The notes: generated from the sequence alone by a model not told the origin. A stretch of DNA of 64,000 nt from an uncultured Gemmataceae bacterium (GCA_937923405.1 CALDUY010000012.1:1-64000), one strand, 5' to 3'; counted from the first letter of the stretch, positions 54,375 to 63,820 are shown. Translations and numbers: made by a program.

Positions 54375-55185
54375 TTATTTCAGCAAGTCGTCAGAAGTCG
54401 CGGGATCTCGCACAAGTCCTTCTGAGTCTTGCTCTTGTGATCGAGGATGCGGAGTGTCGCGATTTCTTGCGGAGTCCTGCTGCGCCGCTTTCTGCGCCTC
54501 GAGAGCGCCGTTTTTTGCGCCGCCCTGGATCGCCAAGGAAAAGTGTTCATCCGTCACTTGCAAGTAATGCTTTCGCGCAACGGCTTGCGTGTTGCCCAAC
54601 CATTCACACACAACATGAGCCGGGAAATAGTTGGCTAGGTCGGTTTGGGCACTGGCTCTCAGGTTGTGCCAAAGGCGCGGCCAGGGTTGAATCCCCGCGC
54701 GAGAGCATCCGTGTCAGCTGCTGACGAAGGTTCAGGTTCATCCAGAAACCTTTCTCAGCAGCTTTCACAGAATCGCGCTGTCTCAGCTGATGGAAAATGT
54801 AGGTTGTTCCCTCGGGAGCTTGCTCGAAAGCCGCTTCCAAGTAAGGCTTCACTTGGGGAAGAATCGGCATGACGCGAAACGCCTTCCCATGAACCGCGGT
54901 TTTTAGGGATGGAATCCGGATACGTTGCTTACTCCAATCGACGCAATCCCATGTCATGCTGAACGGCTCGCTGGGCGCGCGAACGCCTAGGTAGCGCGCC
55001 ATGGCCAAGAGAAGCCGCCATTCCGCGTTGGGCGCTTGCTCCGCGATGAGCCGCTCGACGATCTCGACAGGAACATAGGCTTGCCGATCGCGGTTGTCTG
55101 CCGCAGGTTTTTTCAAGCTCTCGAACGGGTTTTCCGCGAGGACTTTTCTCCGTACAGCATCGCGGAAAATGGATGCACAGTATCC
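54375..55185 (-). pseudogene. Tyrosine recombinase remnant, copy 2
   Basis: Paralogue of copy 1, with long identical runs (for example AYVP.E.VERLIAEQAPNAEW and GVRAPSEPFSMTWDCVDW). A 2-bp deletion near 54700, relative to copy 1, throws the C-terminal part into another frame; that part still reads VVCEWLGNTQAVARKHYLQV with the catalytic Tyr and ends in a longer Asp/Gln-rich tail. The N-terminus is replaced at 55186 by an IS630-like remnant, so one apparent frame is a fusion of the two. It faces tRNA-Pro. Confidence 0.85.
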
Positions 55186-55734
55186 TAGTAGGTTCTTCAA
55201 GATAGTGTAGAGACGTAGCCGCGGTGCCGGAAGTAGCCGGCGCGCTCCTCGGGGCCGAACTGCTCGAGTAGCCAGCCGAGCGTCTCCCACAGTACCTCGA
55301 CGGTCCGCGCTGCCGCCTTTGAGCTTGCTGAACGCCAACTCAATCGGGTTGTAGTCCGGGCTGTACGGCGGCTGGTACAACACTCGGCAGCCCGCCGCCT
55401 CGATCGCCTGCCGTACCGTCAGCTGGGTGTGGCAGCTCAGGTTGTCCATCACTACCACGTCGGGTTGCAGCATGGGCTTGGGGCCGGGGCGGCCCTTGCG
55501 TGGCCGGGTCTTCCCCGTCTGCCGGCGGCGCTGGAGCAGGCGGTAGACCCAGGCGGGGCTGACGGTGTACTTGTCGGCGACCTTGCCGGGCTTGAGACCC
55601 TTGTCGCAGTCGGCTAGCACGCGGGTGCGCAGGTCGATCGAGTAGGGGGGGGCCTTAGCTGCTCGCTCCTCCTGACTGCTGTCAGGATATGAAGAAGCCT
55701 CGCCACCTTCTCTACTATCTTGAAGAAGGCTCTA
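55186..55734 (-). mobile_element. IS630-like element, internally deleted
   Basis: Ends TAGTAGGTTCTTCAAGATAG and, read inward from the right, TAGAGCCTTCTTCAAGATAG, flanked by TA. It encodes the N-terminal helix-turn-helix of an IS630 transposase (YSIDLRTRVLADCDKGLKPG, then VSPAWVYRLLQRRRQTGK) joined directly to the second half of the DDE domain (VVVMDNLSCHT and YSPDYNPIELAFSKLK). The region with the first catalytic Asp is missing, and an extra A in CTCAAAGG shifts the C-terminus out of frame. It cannot move on its own; about half the usual 1.1 kb is present. Confidence 0.85.
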
Positions 55735-55899
55735 GGGCTTCAGACAGTCGGCACCAGTTTCGTGTTACGAAGTCTAACCGAGCGTCCTCAATGGCCAGTG
55801 GGCTGGATTTTGCGCCGCCTTGGGCAAAGTTTGTAGAATTCTCCGGAGAATTCGAGGTAGGTTTGATTCCCTTGCGCTCCCGTGTACGAGGGGGATTCG

Positions 55900-56463
55900 A
55901 TGGCTGCTCTCCAGACGATTTCCGTGGCCTTGGCGGAACCGTTCGTAGGGCGGTTTCAACTGCTGCAGGGCGACATTACTCAAGACCAGGTGGAAGCGAT
56001 TGTCAACGCGGCCAACAGTAGCTTGCTGGGCGGTGGCGGAGTCGATGGTGCGATTCATCGGGCTGCCGGGCCAGAGCTGTTGCACGAGTGCCGCACTCTT
56101 GGCGGCTGTCCCACTGGCGAGGCCCGCATCACCGGCGGCTATCGACTCCCCGCGCGGTATGTGATTCACACGGTTGGCCCTGTTTGGGAGGGCGGCGATG
56201 GCGGCGAAGCGGCTCTGTTACGCAACTGCTACGACAGCGTTTTTCGCCTGATTCACCAGCATCAGATCAAGTCCGTGGCCTTCCCGGCTATTTCCTGCGG
56301 CGTCTATGGCTATCCGCTGGACGCCGCCGCCCAGATCGCCATTGCTGCCATGCGTGAGGCCCTACGAAGTAATTCGATGATTGAGCAGATCCACGTTGTC
56401 GCTTTTACCTCAGATGTTGTGGACGCCTACCGTCGCGTCCTCGCCGAGTCGGCCAAGGAGTGA
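55900..56463 (+). CDS. Macrodomain ADP-ribose-binding hydrolase (YmdB-like)
   Basis: 187 residues from ATG 55900, with GAGGGGG upstream; GTG 55882 lies before that site. Macrodomain motifs: [20 protein letters not shown] near 39-58, [10 protein letters not shown], and [12 protein letters not shown]. It removes ADP-ribose from proteins or deacetylates O-acetyl-ADP-ribose. It starts about 165 bp after the IS630-like remnant, and the ceramidase-like gene follows after 5 bp. Confidence 0.92.
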   Translation: MAALQTISVALAEPFVGRFQLLQGDITQDQVEAIVNAANSSLLGGGGVDGAIHRAAGPELLHECRTLGGCPTGEARITGGYRLPARYVIHTVGPVWEGGDGGEAALLRNCYDSVFRLIHQHQIKSVAFPAISCGVYGYPLDAAAQIAIAAMREALRSNSMIEQIHVVAFTSDVVDAYRRVLAESAKE

Positions 56464-56468
56464 CGAAC

Positions 56469-57830
56469 ATGATAAAAAGAATAATCACGATCGCTTTAGT
56501 TCTATTTGTGATGGCTGACACTGCGGTTGCCGTAGAGAAGTCCTGGCGTGTTGGCGTGGCGACGCGAAAGATCACTCCGACACAGTCCATGTGGATGGCT
56601 GGCTACGCAGCCCGGAACAAACCCTCCGAGGGCACCGAGCATGACCTCTTCGTCAAGGCTTTGGCCCTGGAAGATCCCGGGGGCAAGCGGGCGGTGCTGC
56701 TCACCAGCGATCTGATCGGTCTGCCACGCTCAGTCAGTCAGGCCGTGGTCGAGGAGGTCGGCAAACGCCTCGGGCTGAAGCGCGAGCAGCTGTTGTTGAC
56801 GGTCTCGCATACCCACTGCGGTCCGGTGGTGCGCGACAACCTCGCCGACATGTACCCCATGCCACCGGAGGAAGCGCGGAAGATCGCTCCCTACGCGGAG
56901 CAACTGCAGCGCTGGATGGTCGAGGCCATCGTCGAGGCGGTAAACCGGCTGCGACCCGCGCGGCTGGACATCGGCCAGGGCACCGCTCGCTTTGCTGTCA
57001 ATCGTCGCAACAATGCCGAAAAAGACGTGCCCGCTCTGCGCGAACGCGGTCAGATGCTCCAAGGGCCGTTCGATCACGATGTGCCGGTGTTGCGTGTAGC
57101 CTCCCTCGAAGGCAAATTGTTGGCTGTGGTCTTCGGCTACGCCTGCCACAATACGACTATGGACTATCTCAAATGGAGTGGAGACTATGCCGGCTTCGCT
57201 CAGCTCCGTTTGGAGCAAAAGCATCCTGGGGCAGTAGCGATGTTCTGGTCGGGCTGCGGCGGGGATCAAAACCCGTTGCCACGCCGGCGGCTGGACTTGT
57301 GCAAGGCCTATGGCCAGCAACTCGCCGAGGCCGTCGAGCAGGTGCTTCAGTCGCCGCTGGTGCCGATCACTGGCACGCTGACCCTACGCTACGCCGAGAT
57401 CGGTCTGGCCTACGACAAGCTGCCCAGCGCGGAGCAACTCGCCGCCGACCTGCTCAGCAAGAATCTCGCTGTGCGTAATCGGGCGGCTCACTACAAGAAA
57501 CTCCTCGACACTGGCCAGACGATTTCTCGTGAGTATGCTCATTACCCAATTCAGATCTGGAAACTCGGTCAAGCAGTGGTTTGGGTGGCCCTAGGTGGCG
57601 AGGTCGTCGTCGATTATTCGCTGCGGCTAAAGAAGGAACTAGCCGGACGACACGCCGTCTGGGTGGCCGGCTATGCCAACGACGTGATGGCCTACATTCC
57701 CTCCGAGCGTGTCCTCAAGGAGGGCGGCTACGAAGGGGAAACAGCGATGGTCTACTATGGGCTACCGTCGCGCTGGGCTACTGGATTGGAGGAAAAAATT
57801 GTCCGTAAAGTGCGCGAATTGGTCGAGTGA
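56469..57830 (+). CDS. Secreted neutral/alkaline ceramidase-like protein
   Basis: 453 residues from ATG 56469 (AAGGAG upstream). Signal peptide MIKRIITIALVLFVMADTAVA. N-terminal neutral-ceramidase domain with ITPTQSMWMAGYAAR, SDLIGLP, the zinc motif SHTHCGP near 112-118 and YACHNTTM later. It is shorter than full ceramidases (about 650-700) and appears to lack their C-terminal domain, so amide hydrolysis of sphingolipids is only a family-based guess. It follows the macrodomain gene closely. Confidence 0.85.
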   Translation: MIKRIITIALVLFVMADTAVAVEKSWRVGVATRKITPTQSMWMAGYAARNKPSEGTEHDLFVKALALEDPGGKRAVLLTSDLIGLPRSVSQAVVEEVGKRLGLKREQLLLTVSHTHCGPVVRDNLADMYPMPPEEARKIAPYAEQLQRWMVEAIVEAVNRLRPARLDIGQGTARFAVNRRNNAEKDVPALRERGQMLQGPFDHDVPVLRVASLEGKLLAVVFGYACHNTTMDYLKWSGDYAGFAQLRLEQKHPGAVAMFWSGCGGDQNPLPRRRLDLCKAYGQQLAEAVEQVLQSPLVPITGTLTLRYAEIGLAYDKLPSAEQLAADLLSKNLAVRNRAAHYKKLLDTGQTISREYAHYPIQIWKLGQAVVWVALGGEVVVDYSLRLKKELAGRHAVWVAGYANDVMAYIPSERVLKEGGYEGETAMVYYGLPSRWATGLEEKIVRKVRELVE

Positions 57831-57908
57831 GCGAACTTCTCCGGTCGCAGCTTGCCACCGTTGCTATAACATCGACGCTAGGCAACCACTGAACACAGGA
57901 GATGACGC

Positions 57909-58379
57909 ATGGCGACTTCGCCGGAAGCTCGACTCAAGGAACTAGGTATCACGCTGCCGCCGCCTGGCCAACCGATGGCCAAGTACAAGATGGCTGTTCG
58001 CGTCGGCAATCTGCTCTATGTTTCCGGACATGGCCCGTCGAAATTGACCGACACGACGCCAATGACTGGCTGTTGCGGCAAGGACCTGACCGTGGAACAG
58101 GGCAAAGAATGTGCCCGGGCTGTTGGCATCAATATCTTGGCTACGCTGCGGCACCAGCTTGGTTCACTGGACAAGGTCAAACGCTTAGTCAAGACGCTCG
58201 GCATGGTCAACAGTACCCCCGAGTTCACGGCCCATCCCGCGGTGATTAACGGCTACAGCGAACTGATGGCCGAGGTCTTCGGCGAGGAGGCCGGCGTCGG
58301 CGCTCGCAGTGCCGTAGGCATGGCTGCTCTGCCTGGCAATCTCCCCGTCGAGATCGAAGCCATCTTCGAGGTGGAGTGA
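57909..58379 (+). CDS. RidA/YjgF/UK114-family protein
   Basis: 156 residues. Starts ARLKELGITLPPPGQPMAKYK, then VRVGNLLYVSGHGP, a Cys-containing MTGCCGKDLT insert, NILATLRHQLGSLDKVKRLVKTLG and the C-terminal ARSAVGMAALPGNLPVEIEAIFE. This is the atypical longer subfamily (YjgF-like protein of about 150 residues) that lacks the usual C-terminal Arg environment of RidA enamine deaminases. Role unknown. Confidence 0.88.
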   Translation: MATSPEARLKELGITLPPPGQPMAKYKMAVRVGNLLYVSGHGPSKLTDTTPMTGCCGKDLTVEQGKECARAVGINILATLRHQLGSLDKVKRLVKTLGMVNSTPEFTAHPAVINGYSELMAEVFGEEAGVGARSAVGMAALPGNLPVEIEAIFEVE

Positions 58380-58394
58380 TTTTGTCACTGGCCT

Positions 58395-58422
58395 TAGAGC
58401 GCTTCTCAAGATGGTGTAGTGG
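58395..58422. repeat. Lone MITE/IS630-type terminus
   Basis: TAGAGCGCTTCTCAAGATGG, then TGTAGTGG, matches the right terminus of element B over most of 28 bp. No second end is found nearby. It lies in the 55-bp gap between two convergent genes. Confidence 0.6.
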
Positions 58423-58434
58423 CCTAGACCGTGC

Positions 58435-59466
58435 TCAGGAGTTGTCTTCCTCGGCAAAGGTGACGATGACCTTGATGGCTGCGCCGCCGGCCTTGGCCGT
58501 GTCGAAGGCGCGCTGAATTTCCTCCAGACGGAACCGATGGGTAATCGGTCCAACGACCTTGCCTGAACGCAGCCAGTGATACGCCTGTCGGGTGTCCTCC
58601 GGTCCACAGGAGTACGACGTCACCAGCGTAACATCGCGGAAGTATAACTCGCCCAGGTCGAGTTCGGTGACGATGCCGGTAGCCGTCGGCGTGAACAGAC
58701 AGGCCACCCCCGCTGGAGCGACCAGATCCAGCGCCTCGCGGATCACAGCGGGAAAGCCTGGGCCGATGACCACGACTTCGACCGTGTGCCGCAGGCGAGT
58801 TCGTGCCTCATCAGGAGTCAGCGGCGTGGCTCCGAGGGTAGCGGCAAATTGGCGACGAAACGGATCTGGTTCGATGGCAAAGACCTCGACGGCTCCCAAC
58901 GTCCGTGCCAGTTGCAGATTGAGCAACCCCATCACGCCGCAGCCAACCACGGCCACTCGACGCCCCACCACGCAGCCGACACGCTCGAACGCCTTGACGC
59001 AGCAGCCTAGCGGCTCGATGAACAATGCCTGCTCCGCCGTCAAGTCGTTTACCGCAAACGCATCGACTCGCACGATCTCGGCAGGAACGCGGATGAAGTC
59101 GGCCATGCCGCCGGGATCCAACGCCGTCCGCTTCCAGGTGGGACAATGCACGAAAGCACGTCGGCGGCAGGCGAAACAGTCCAGACAGGGAGCGTGATGA
59201 TGGGCGAAGACCAAGTCGCCCTCGCAGAACTGTGTCACACCTGGGCCGATGGCGACCGCTACGCCGATCGGTTCGTGCCCCAGCACTGTGCCGACCTTGC
59301 GGGCGAGATACCACGGCATCAGATCACCGGAGCAGATGCCGCAGGTCCGCGTCCGCAGCAGCACCTCACCTGGACCGATTTGAGGAAGTGGCACTTCGCG
59401 GATCTCAAAACGATCTGCCGCGACAATCACCGCCTGTCGCATGTTGGCAGGGAGAGAATGGCTCAT
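58435..59466 (-). CDS. Zinc-dependent MDR alcohol dehydrogenase
   Basis: 343 residues. Catalytic zinc site CGIC at about 37-40 and GHEPIG near 64; structural zinc C-x2-C-x2-C-x7-C (CLDCFACRRRAFVHC); Rossmann motif GCGVMG near 175. Substrate likely a polyol or other secondary alcohol. Unlike the MDR protein at 37.3 kb its catalytic site looks standard. It is divergent from the esterase gene across about 120 bp. Confidence 0.9.
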   Translation of the reverse strand: MSHSLPANMRQAVIVAADRFEIREVPLPQIGPGEVLLRTRTCGICSGDLMPWYLARKVGTVLGHEPIGVAVAIGPGVTQFCEGDLVFAHHHAPCLDCFACRRRAFVHCPTWKRTALDPGGMADFIRVPAEIVRVDAFAVNDLTAEQALFIEPLGCCVKAFERVGCVVGRRVAVVGCGVMGLLNLQLARTLGAVEVFAIEPDPFRRQFAATLGATPLTPDEARTRLRHTVEVVVIGPGFPAVIREALDLVAPAGVACLFTPTATGIVTELDLGELYFRDVTLVTSYSCGPEDTRQAYHWLRSGKVVGPITHRFRLEEIQRAFDTAKAGGAAIKVIVTFAEEDNS

Positions 59467-59584
59467 GTACTACCTACACTTGCTGTTAGTCCTTCCGTGA
59501 CGAGTTTGGGTACGCTCTTGCTCAATTTACCGGTCAGCTGGCACTCGAACATCTCTCGGTTTTGCTTTGGAGGGCTGGGCTGGT

Positions 59585-60337
59585 ATGATGGAGGCCATGA
59601 ACGGCACCTGGACACAACACGAGGTGGCGAAGCACCGCGTCGAGGTTTATCATCTCGCCGAGGGACAACCGCCTCGCTTCGTGATTCTCTATCTGCACTC
59701 CGGCGGGCTGGAGTCGCTCGCCGAACATCCGACCTTCACTCAAGCGTTCGACGAACTGCACCTGGCTTGTGTTTGTCCGCAAGGCGGGCTGACCTGGTGG
59801 GCCGATCGACTCTGCGCCGAGTTCGACACGGTCCTCACGCCGGAACGCTGGCTGCTAGAGCATGTGATTCCCTTTGTGACGGAACAGTTCGGTGGTGCCC
59901 CGCCGACCCTGGGATTGCTCGGTGTCAGCATGGGGGGGCAAGCAGCGTTGCGACTGGCGTTCAAGTATCCCAAGCAGTTTCCAGTCGTGGCGGCCATTTC
60001 GCCGTCGATCGAGTTTCACAACTGGTACGGCCTGGGCTACGCCCTTGACGAGATGTACGACAGCAAAGAACAAGCGCGGCAGGACACCGCTTTACTGCAC
60101 GTGCAGCCAGCGCACTATCCCTCGCATATCTGGTTTCGCGTCGATCCGACCGATCGGGACTGGTGGCGCGGCTGCGACCGACTGCACGAAAAGCTATCGG
60201 CTCTGGGCATTCCGCATCAGTGTGACCTGACGACGCAAGCCGGTGGGCACAGCTGGACCTACTTCAACTCGGTCGCTCCCGAAGCCATACGTTTCCTGTA
60301 TGCTGGGCTAGCAGAACTAGCTCGACGATTGCTGTGA
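59585..60337 (+). CDS. Alpha/beta-hydrolase esterase (D/FrsA-like)
   Basis: 250 residues from ATG 59585; GGAGGG at 59569 gives it a ribosome binding site, while the ATG at 59597 is too close to its own. Nucleophile elbow GVSMGG with Ser115, oxyanion YLHSGG near 36-41, and His in AGGHSWTY near 218. It resembles putative-esterase/S-formylglutathione-hydrolase-like proteins. Cytoplasmic; no signal peptide. Confidence 0.83.
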   Translation: MMEAMNGTWTQHEVAKHRVEVYHLAEGQPPRFVILYLHSGGLESLAEHPTFTQAFDELHLACVCPQGGLTWWADRLCAEFDTVLTPERWLLEHVIPFVTEQFGGAPPTLGLLGVSMGGQAALRLAFKYPKQFPVVAAISPSIEFHNWYGLGYALDEMYDSKEQARQDTALLHVQPAHYPSHIWFRVDPTDRDWWRGCDRLHEKLSALGIPHQCDLTTQAGGHSWTYFNSVAPEAIRFLYAGLAELARRLL

Positions 60338-60412
60338 TCTCTAGGAGTTAATTGCGACTAGCTAGCTTCGTTGGCGAGAGGTCGACGCGATGCAAGTAAG
60401 GGAGATGATTTC

Positions 60413-61465
60413 ATGGTCTTCGCGTTTGTCGGAGGATCGGGATCGGCGATCCTTTTTATCTGTTTTCTGGCGCTGTGGGCTGTCTTCGTGGGGCTGACGC
60501 TGGTGACAGTGGCACACTGTTACCAAGTTGTGGTGCAAGGGACGGTCGCGGGGCTGGACGTGGTGAAATGGCCTGACGATCATCTCTACGACTGGCTGCC
60601 GCAGTCCGCCGCCTTTCTGGGACTAGTCGCCATCTGGATGATCCCCGTCGGCCTCCTCAGTCGAGGGTTAGCTGGGGTCTGGTGGCCGGAAAATCATGCC
60701 GCTCGCACATTCGTCTTGGCCGGCTTGGTGCTGTGGTTCTTCTTTCCGCTGTCACTGTTGTCGTCGCTCGGCTCCCAGTCTCGCTGGACCTTTCTCAATG
60801 GTCGCGTCCTGCTGGAATTGCTCCGCTTCACGCCATCGTTAATCCTCTTCTATCTCATCACCGCCGGGTTGATCGGCGTGGTGGGCTGGCTTGGCTATTT
60901 TGGACTATTCTCCTCTGCATGGTATGCATTTCCCGTGGGCATGATCCTCGGTTCGATGACTGTGCTAGTGCATGCTCGCTTGGTGGGGCGATTAGGCTGG
61001 ATGATGTTGGAGCATCGCCGTTCTCAAGAAAAGGCGGCCAAACGGCAACGTTCAGCAAAACGTGCCAAGCGACGCCAACGCGACCAAGCCGCCCAGGCCA
61101 ATCAGGAGGAATCGGTTGAGCGAGCGAGTAATCGCTATCAGGCTGTCGAGGTGCCCGAACCGCCACCGCCCCGTCCGCACTGGATGGACCCCGAACCGGA
61201 ACCCTATACACTGGCCGAACCACGCGGCGAGGAATCGACAACTCCTGCCGCTCCCCGGTTGCAGTTGAACGAAGAGCAGGTGCAACGCGAATTGGAGCTG
61301 CGACTACGAAAGCCGCCTAATCCACCTCCGCAATATCCGATGTTCTCTGGCGTCTGGACGTTCCCCTTTTACTCGGAGACTGCTCAGTATTTGCTGTACA
61401 TGTCAATGTGGATGATTGCGATGGGGTTCTGCTTTCACATGATGCAGACGTTCTTTCCTGGGTGA
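60413..61465 (+). CDS. Multi-pass membrane protein with charged Pro-rich loop
   Basis: 350 residues from ATG 60413 (AAGGGAG upstream). Five or so helices in the first 210 residues, then a cytoplasmic stretch rich in Lys/Arg/Gln (EKAAKRQRSAKRAKRRQR) and Pro/Glu, and a final helix TAQYLLYMSMWMIAMGFCFH. I do not recognise it. Typical planctomycete hypothetical. Confidence 0.75.
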   Translation: MVFAFVGGSGSAILFICFLALWAVFVGLTLVTVAHCYQVVVQGTVAGLDVVKWPDDHLYDWLPQSAAFLGLVAIWMIPVGLLSRGLAGVWWPENHAARTFVLAGLVLWFFFPLSLLSSLGSQSRWTFLNGRVLLELLRFTPSLILFYLITAGLIGVVGWLGYFGLFSSAWYAFPVGMILGSMTVLVHARLVGRLGWMMLEHRRSQEKAAKRQRSAKRAKRRQRDQAAQANQEESVERASNRYQAVEVPEPPPPRPHWMDPEPEPYTLAEPRGEESTTPAAPRLQLNEEQVQRELELRLRKPPNPPPQYPMFSGVWTFPFYSETAQYLLYMSMWMIAMGFCFHMMQTFFPG

Positions 61466-61499
61466 TGCTCTCAGCAGTAGTTACGCAACCGATGGCGTG

Positions 61500-62732
61500 T
61501 CAGGGTTTTTGTTCGTTACAGCTCATCGAGCGAGGGGTCCACAAAGCAACGGCAAGAGTCGCCACCCAGACGTCCGAAGGCAACCGATTGCGAATGCTGG
61601 CATTGACGAGAACGTGAAACAGATACCAAATCAATACAGCCACTAGGAGAAACCAAATCGAAGGGTCTCGGGGGAATTGGCGTATCAGGCCAATCAGCAT
61701 CAAGAGTAAAGGCAAATGATAAAAGACTAAACTTGACCCCAGAATAATGAGATATTGAGTCCGAGATGTTTCATAGAAATTGGGCACAGGAGAGAAAAGG
61801 AGTCTAATCCGAGTGAGGCATTTATGCAGATAGGCACTAGGACGAGCGGTAATTCCCCGAATGGCCTCTTTCATAAACACGCTATTGCGTTCCGCGGGTG
61901 TCATGGTTTCGATGCCCTCGGGGAGTGGGAATTTACCTCCCTCCGGGCCATACGGATCGTCATTCGGAGTGCCGCTGAATTGATAGAGATTGATACCTAA
62001 TTTTACTTCTGTGGACAATCCTGTTGCTCCAACCAAGTGCATCCGCCATAACCACGGGCCTAGCAACGCCAAATGTACCACGATGAACAGAGGTAGTAGT
62101 TTAGCCAATTGTTTCCAGGGAATGAGGATCAAGGCGCAAAGCCAGAAAGCAACAACGGGTAGCATGCATTGTGACCGCGTCAAATGAGCGGCAGCAGCTA
62201 ATGCAGCAAAGCCTGTCATTCCCCATAAATTCGGTTGTCGGAGGAGTCGTATCCCAAGTCTAGTTAAGGCTAGGTTATAACCAATTACCACGGACTCCGT
62301 CATGAAATGGCCATGATAAAACAGCATCAGGGGATTGAGAGACAACCAACCGACTAATGCCCAATTCCAACGGGGCAGTAGTCGCAGTATTCGGGCTAGA
62401 TCATAGATGAGCAGCGAATTAACACACCAAACTAGCCAGAGAATGAGCCAATAGCCTGTCCAGCCGAGAAGGGTATATCCGATGGCAAGCAAAAAGGGCC
62501 AACCCGGGGCAAAATGAGTATAGGGTTGTCCAGCCTTGTGCCAATATGAGCCATCGTCTAGATGAAAGCCCTTCCATTCGGCTAGGTTCTTAGCTAATCC
62601 GGTATAGGCTCCTTCGTCGGGAACGAAGTAGTGCCGCGAGGCCAGCACAGCAATGACCCCAGCATGGAAGACAAAAACCAGCGACCAAGCGACCCAGGTG
62701 CTTCGCCAACTCGTGGGCGAATGCGATGCCAT
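61500..62732 (-). CDS. GT39-like membrane glycosyltransferase
   Basis: 410 residues from ATG 62732, which follows GGAGGGA; the 23 extra residues of the longer frame come before that site. About ten helices. The first periplasmic loop has VPDEGAYTGLAKNLAEWKG, the acidic motif of PMT/GT39 and ArnT-type enzymes that use polyprenyl-phosphate sugars, and HFAPGWPFLLAIG follows. Likely adds a sugar to an envelope lipid or protein. It lies 49 bp after the GT2 gene, in lower-GC DNA. Confidence 0.78.
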   Translation of the reverse strand: MASHSPTSWRSTWVAWSLVFVFHAGVIAVLASRHYFVPDEGAYTGLAKNLAEWKGFHLDDGSYWHKAGQPYTHFAPGWPFLLAIGYTLLGWTGYWLILWLVWCVNSLLIYDLARILRLLPRWNWALVGWLSLNPLMLFYHGHFMTESVVIGYNLALTRLGIRLLRQPNLWGMTGFAALAAAAHLTRSQCMLPVVAFWLCALILIPWKQLAKLLPLFIVVHLALLGPWLWRMHLVGATGLSTEVKLGINLYQFSGTPNDDPYGPEGGKFPLPEGIETMTPAERNSVFMKEAIRGITARPSAYLHKCLTRIRLLFSPVPNFYETSRTQYLIILGSSLVFYHLPLLLMLIGLIRQFPRDPSIWFLLVAVLIWYLFHVLVNASIRNRLPSDVWVATLAVALWTPRSMSCNEQKP

Positions 62733-62746
62733 ACACTCCCTCCTCG

Positions 62747-62800
62747 ACGATTCTAGCGAGCTGCCTGGACGAGCAACGATTTTAGCGAGCTGCCTGTACA
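62747..62800. repeat. Imperfect 24-bp tandem repeat at the GT2 stop
   Basis: Two copies of a 24-bp sequence (core AGCGAGCTGCCTG) at about 62747-62770 and 62776-62799 duplicate the last codons and stop region of the GT2 gene (QAAR and stop). Confidence 0.6.
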
Positions 62801-63624
62801 AACAGCGGAGATCGCCACAGTCGCAGACGGTTTAACCAATATTGTCCCAGGGTCGCTAGCGTTCCTAGACCGTAACGCACGCTACGCCGAAAATTGATCT
62901 GACTAGCTTCTTCAAAGTAACGAACCGGAACAGGAATATCGCCCAAGCGAAAGCCGAAATGTACTGCTTGCACCAGAAATTGAGTATCGAAGACAAAATC
63001 ATCGCTGTTCTTTTCAAACGGGATGGTTTCGAGCACTTGGCGACGATAGACGCGAAAGCCACTATGAAACTCGCCGAGATTCTGCCCTAATGCGGTGTTT
63101 TCGAGGATTGTCAAAGCGCGATTGCTGACGTACTTCCACCAGGGCATTCCCGAACGTATGGTCTCAGCTCGCCCGCGAACGCGATTGCCCAAAACGACAT
63201 CGCAAATGCCCAACTCAATGATGGCCACGGCGTGCGGAATCACTCGAGCATCGTATTGATAATCGGGATGGATCATGACAATCACATCGGCCCCATGATC
63301 CAGGCAATACTTGTAACACGTCTTTTGATTGCCACCATAGCCCTTGTTCTGCTCATGAACAATGACGGACAAGCCCATTTCCCGAGCCACCTGAACGGTG
63401 CGATCGCGACTGCCGTCGTCTACCAGCAGAATTTCATCGACACAACCGACAGGAAAATCGGCGATCGTTGCCGCCAGGGTCTTCTCCGCGTTGTAAGCGG
63501 GAAGGACGGCAATCACCTTGTGCTTTCGTCGAGGCTGAGCCTCGGGATCCAAGAGTACCTGTTTAACTGGGAACGGTTCGTGGGTCGGTTGAAAAGGAGG
63601 ATCGGTCAGTAGCATAGAAGCCAT
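62782..63624 (-). CDS. GT2-family glycosyltransferase (polyprenol-phosphate sugar synthase type)
   Basis: 280 residues from ATG 63624; starts at 63702 and 63615 are possible and none has a strong ribosome binding site. [15 protein letters not shown] opens the nucleotide-sugar fold, VDDGSRDRT and HPDYQYD supply the two Asp motifs, and RVRGRAE plus [10 protein letters not shown] are typical of DPM1-like enzymes without membrane helices. It should transfer a sugar to polyprenyl phosphate, feeding the GT39-like enzyme encoded next. The longer upstream frame has no conserved content. Confidence 0.85.
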   Translation of the reverse strand: MASMLLTDPPFQPTHEPFPVKQVLLDPEAQPRRKHKVIAVLPAYNAEKTLAATIADFPVGCVDEILLVDDGSRDRTVQVAREMGLSVIVHEQNKGYGGNQKTCYKYCLDHGADVIVMIHPDYQYDARVIPHAVAIIELGICDVVLGNRVRGRAETIRSGMPWWKYVSNRALTILENTALGQNLGEFHSGFRVYRRQVLETIPFEKNSDDFVFDTQFLVQAVHFGFRLGDIPVPVRYFEEASQINFRRSVRYGLGTLATLGQYWLNRLRLWRSPLFVQAAR

Positions 63625-63820
63625 GTCTTCTGTTCCGGAATGAGTAACAACAAGAGGCACAGTTAAGAGATTCTGTTCCGAAATCTCTAAAGAAAAATGC
63701 ATGCCTTTGATGTTAGCTAGACCAAAGTGGTTGTCAACTCGTTTCTCAGTAAGGGCCTCTTGGTGAGTTGCCAACCTGGAGCAAACGAGTAGTGATCGCC
63801 GAAACAATCGAGCCAACCCA

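Noticed and set aside
54604-55620. 338-residue single protein
   Set aside because: It is a chance in-frame fusion of the IS630-like remnant with the frameshifted recombinase; the joint coincides with the element end.
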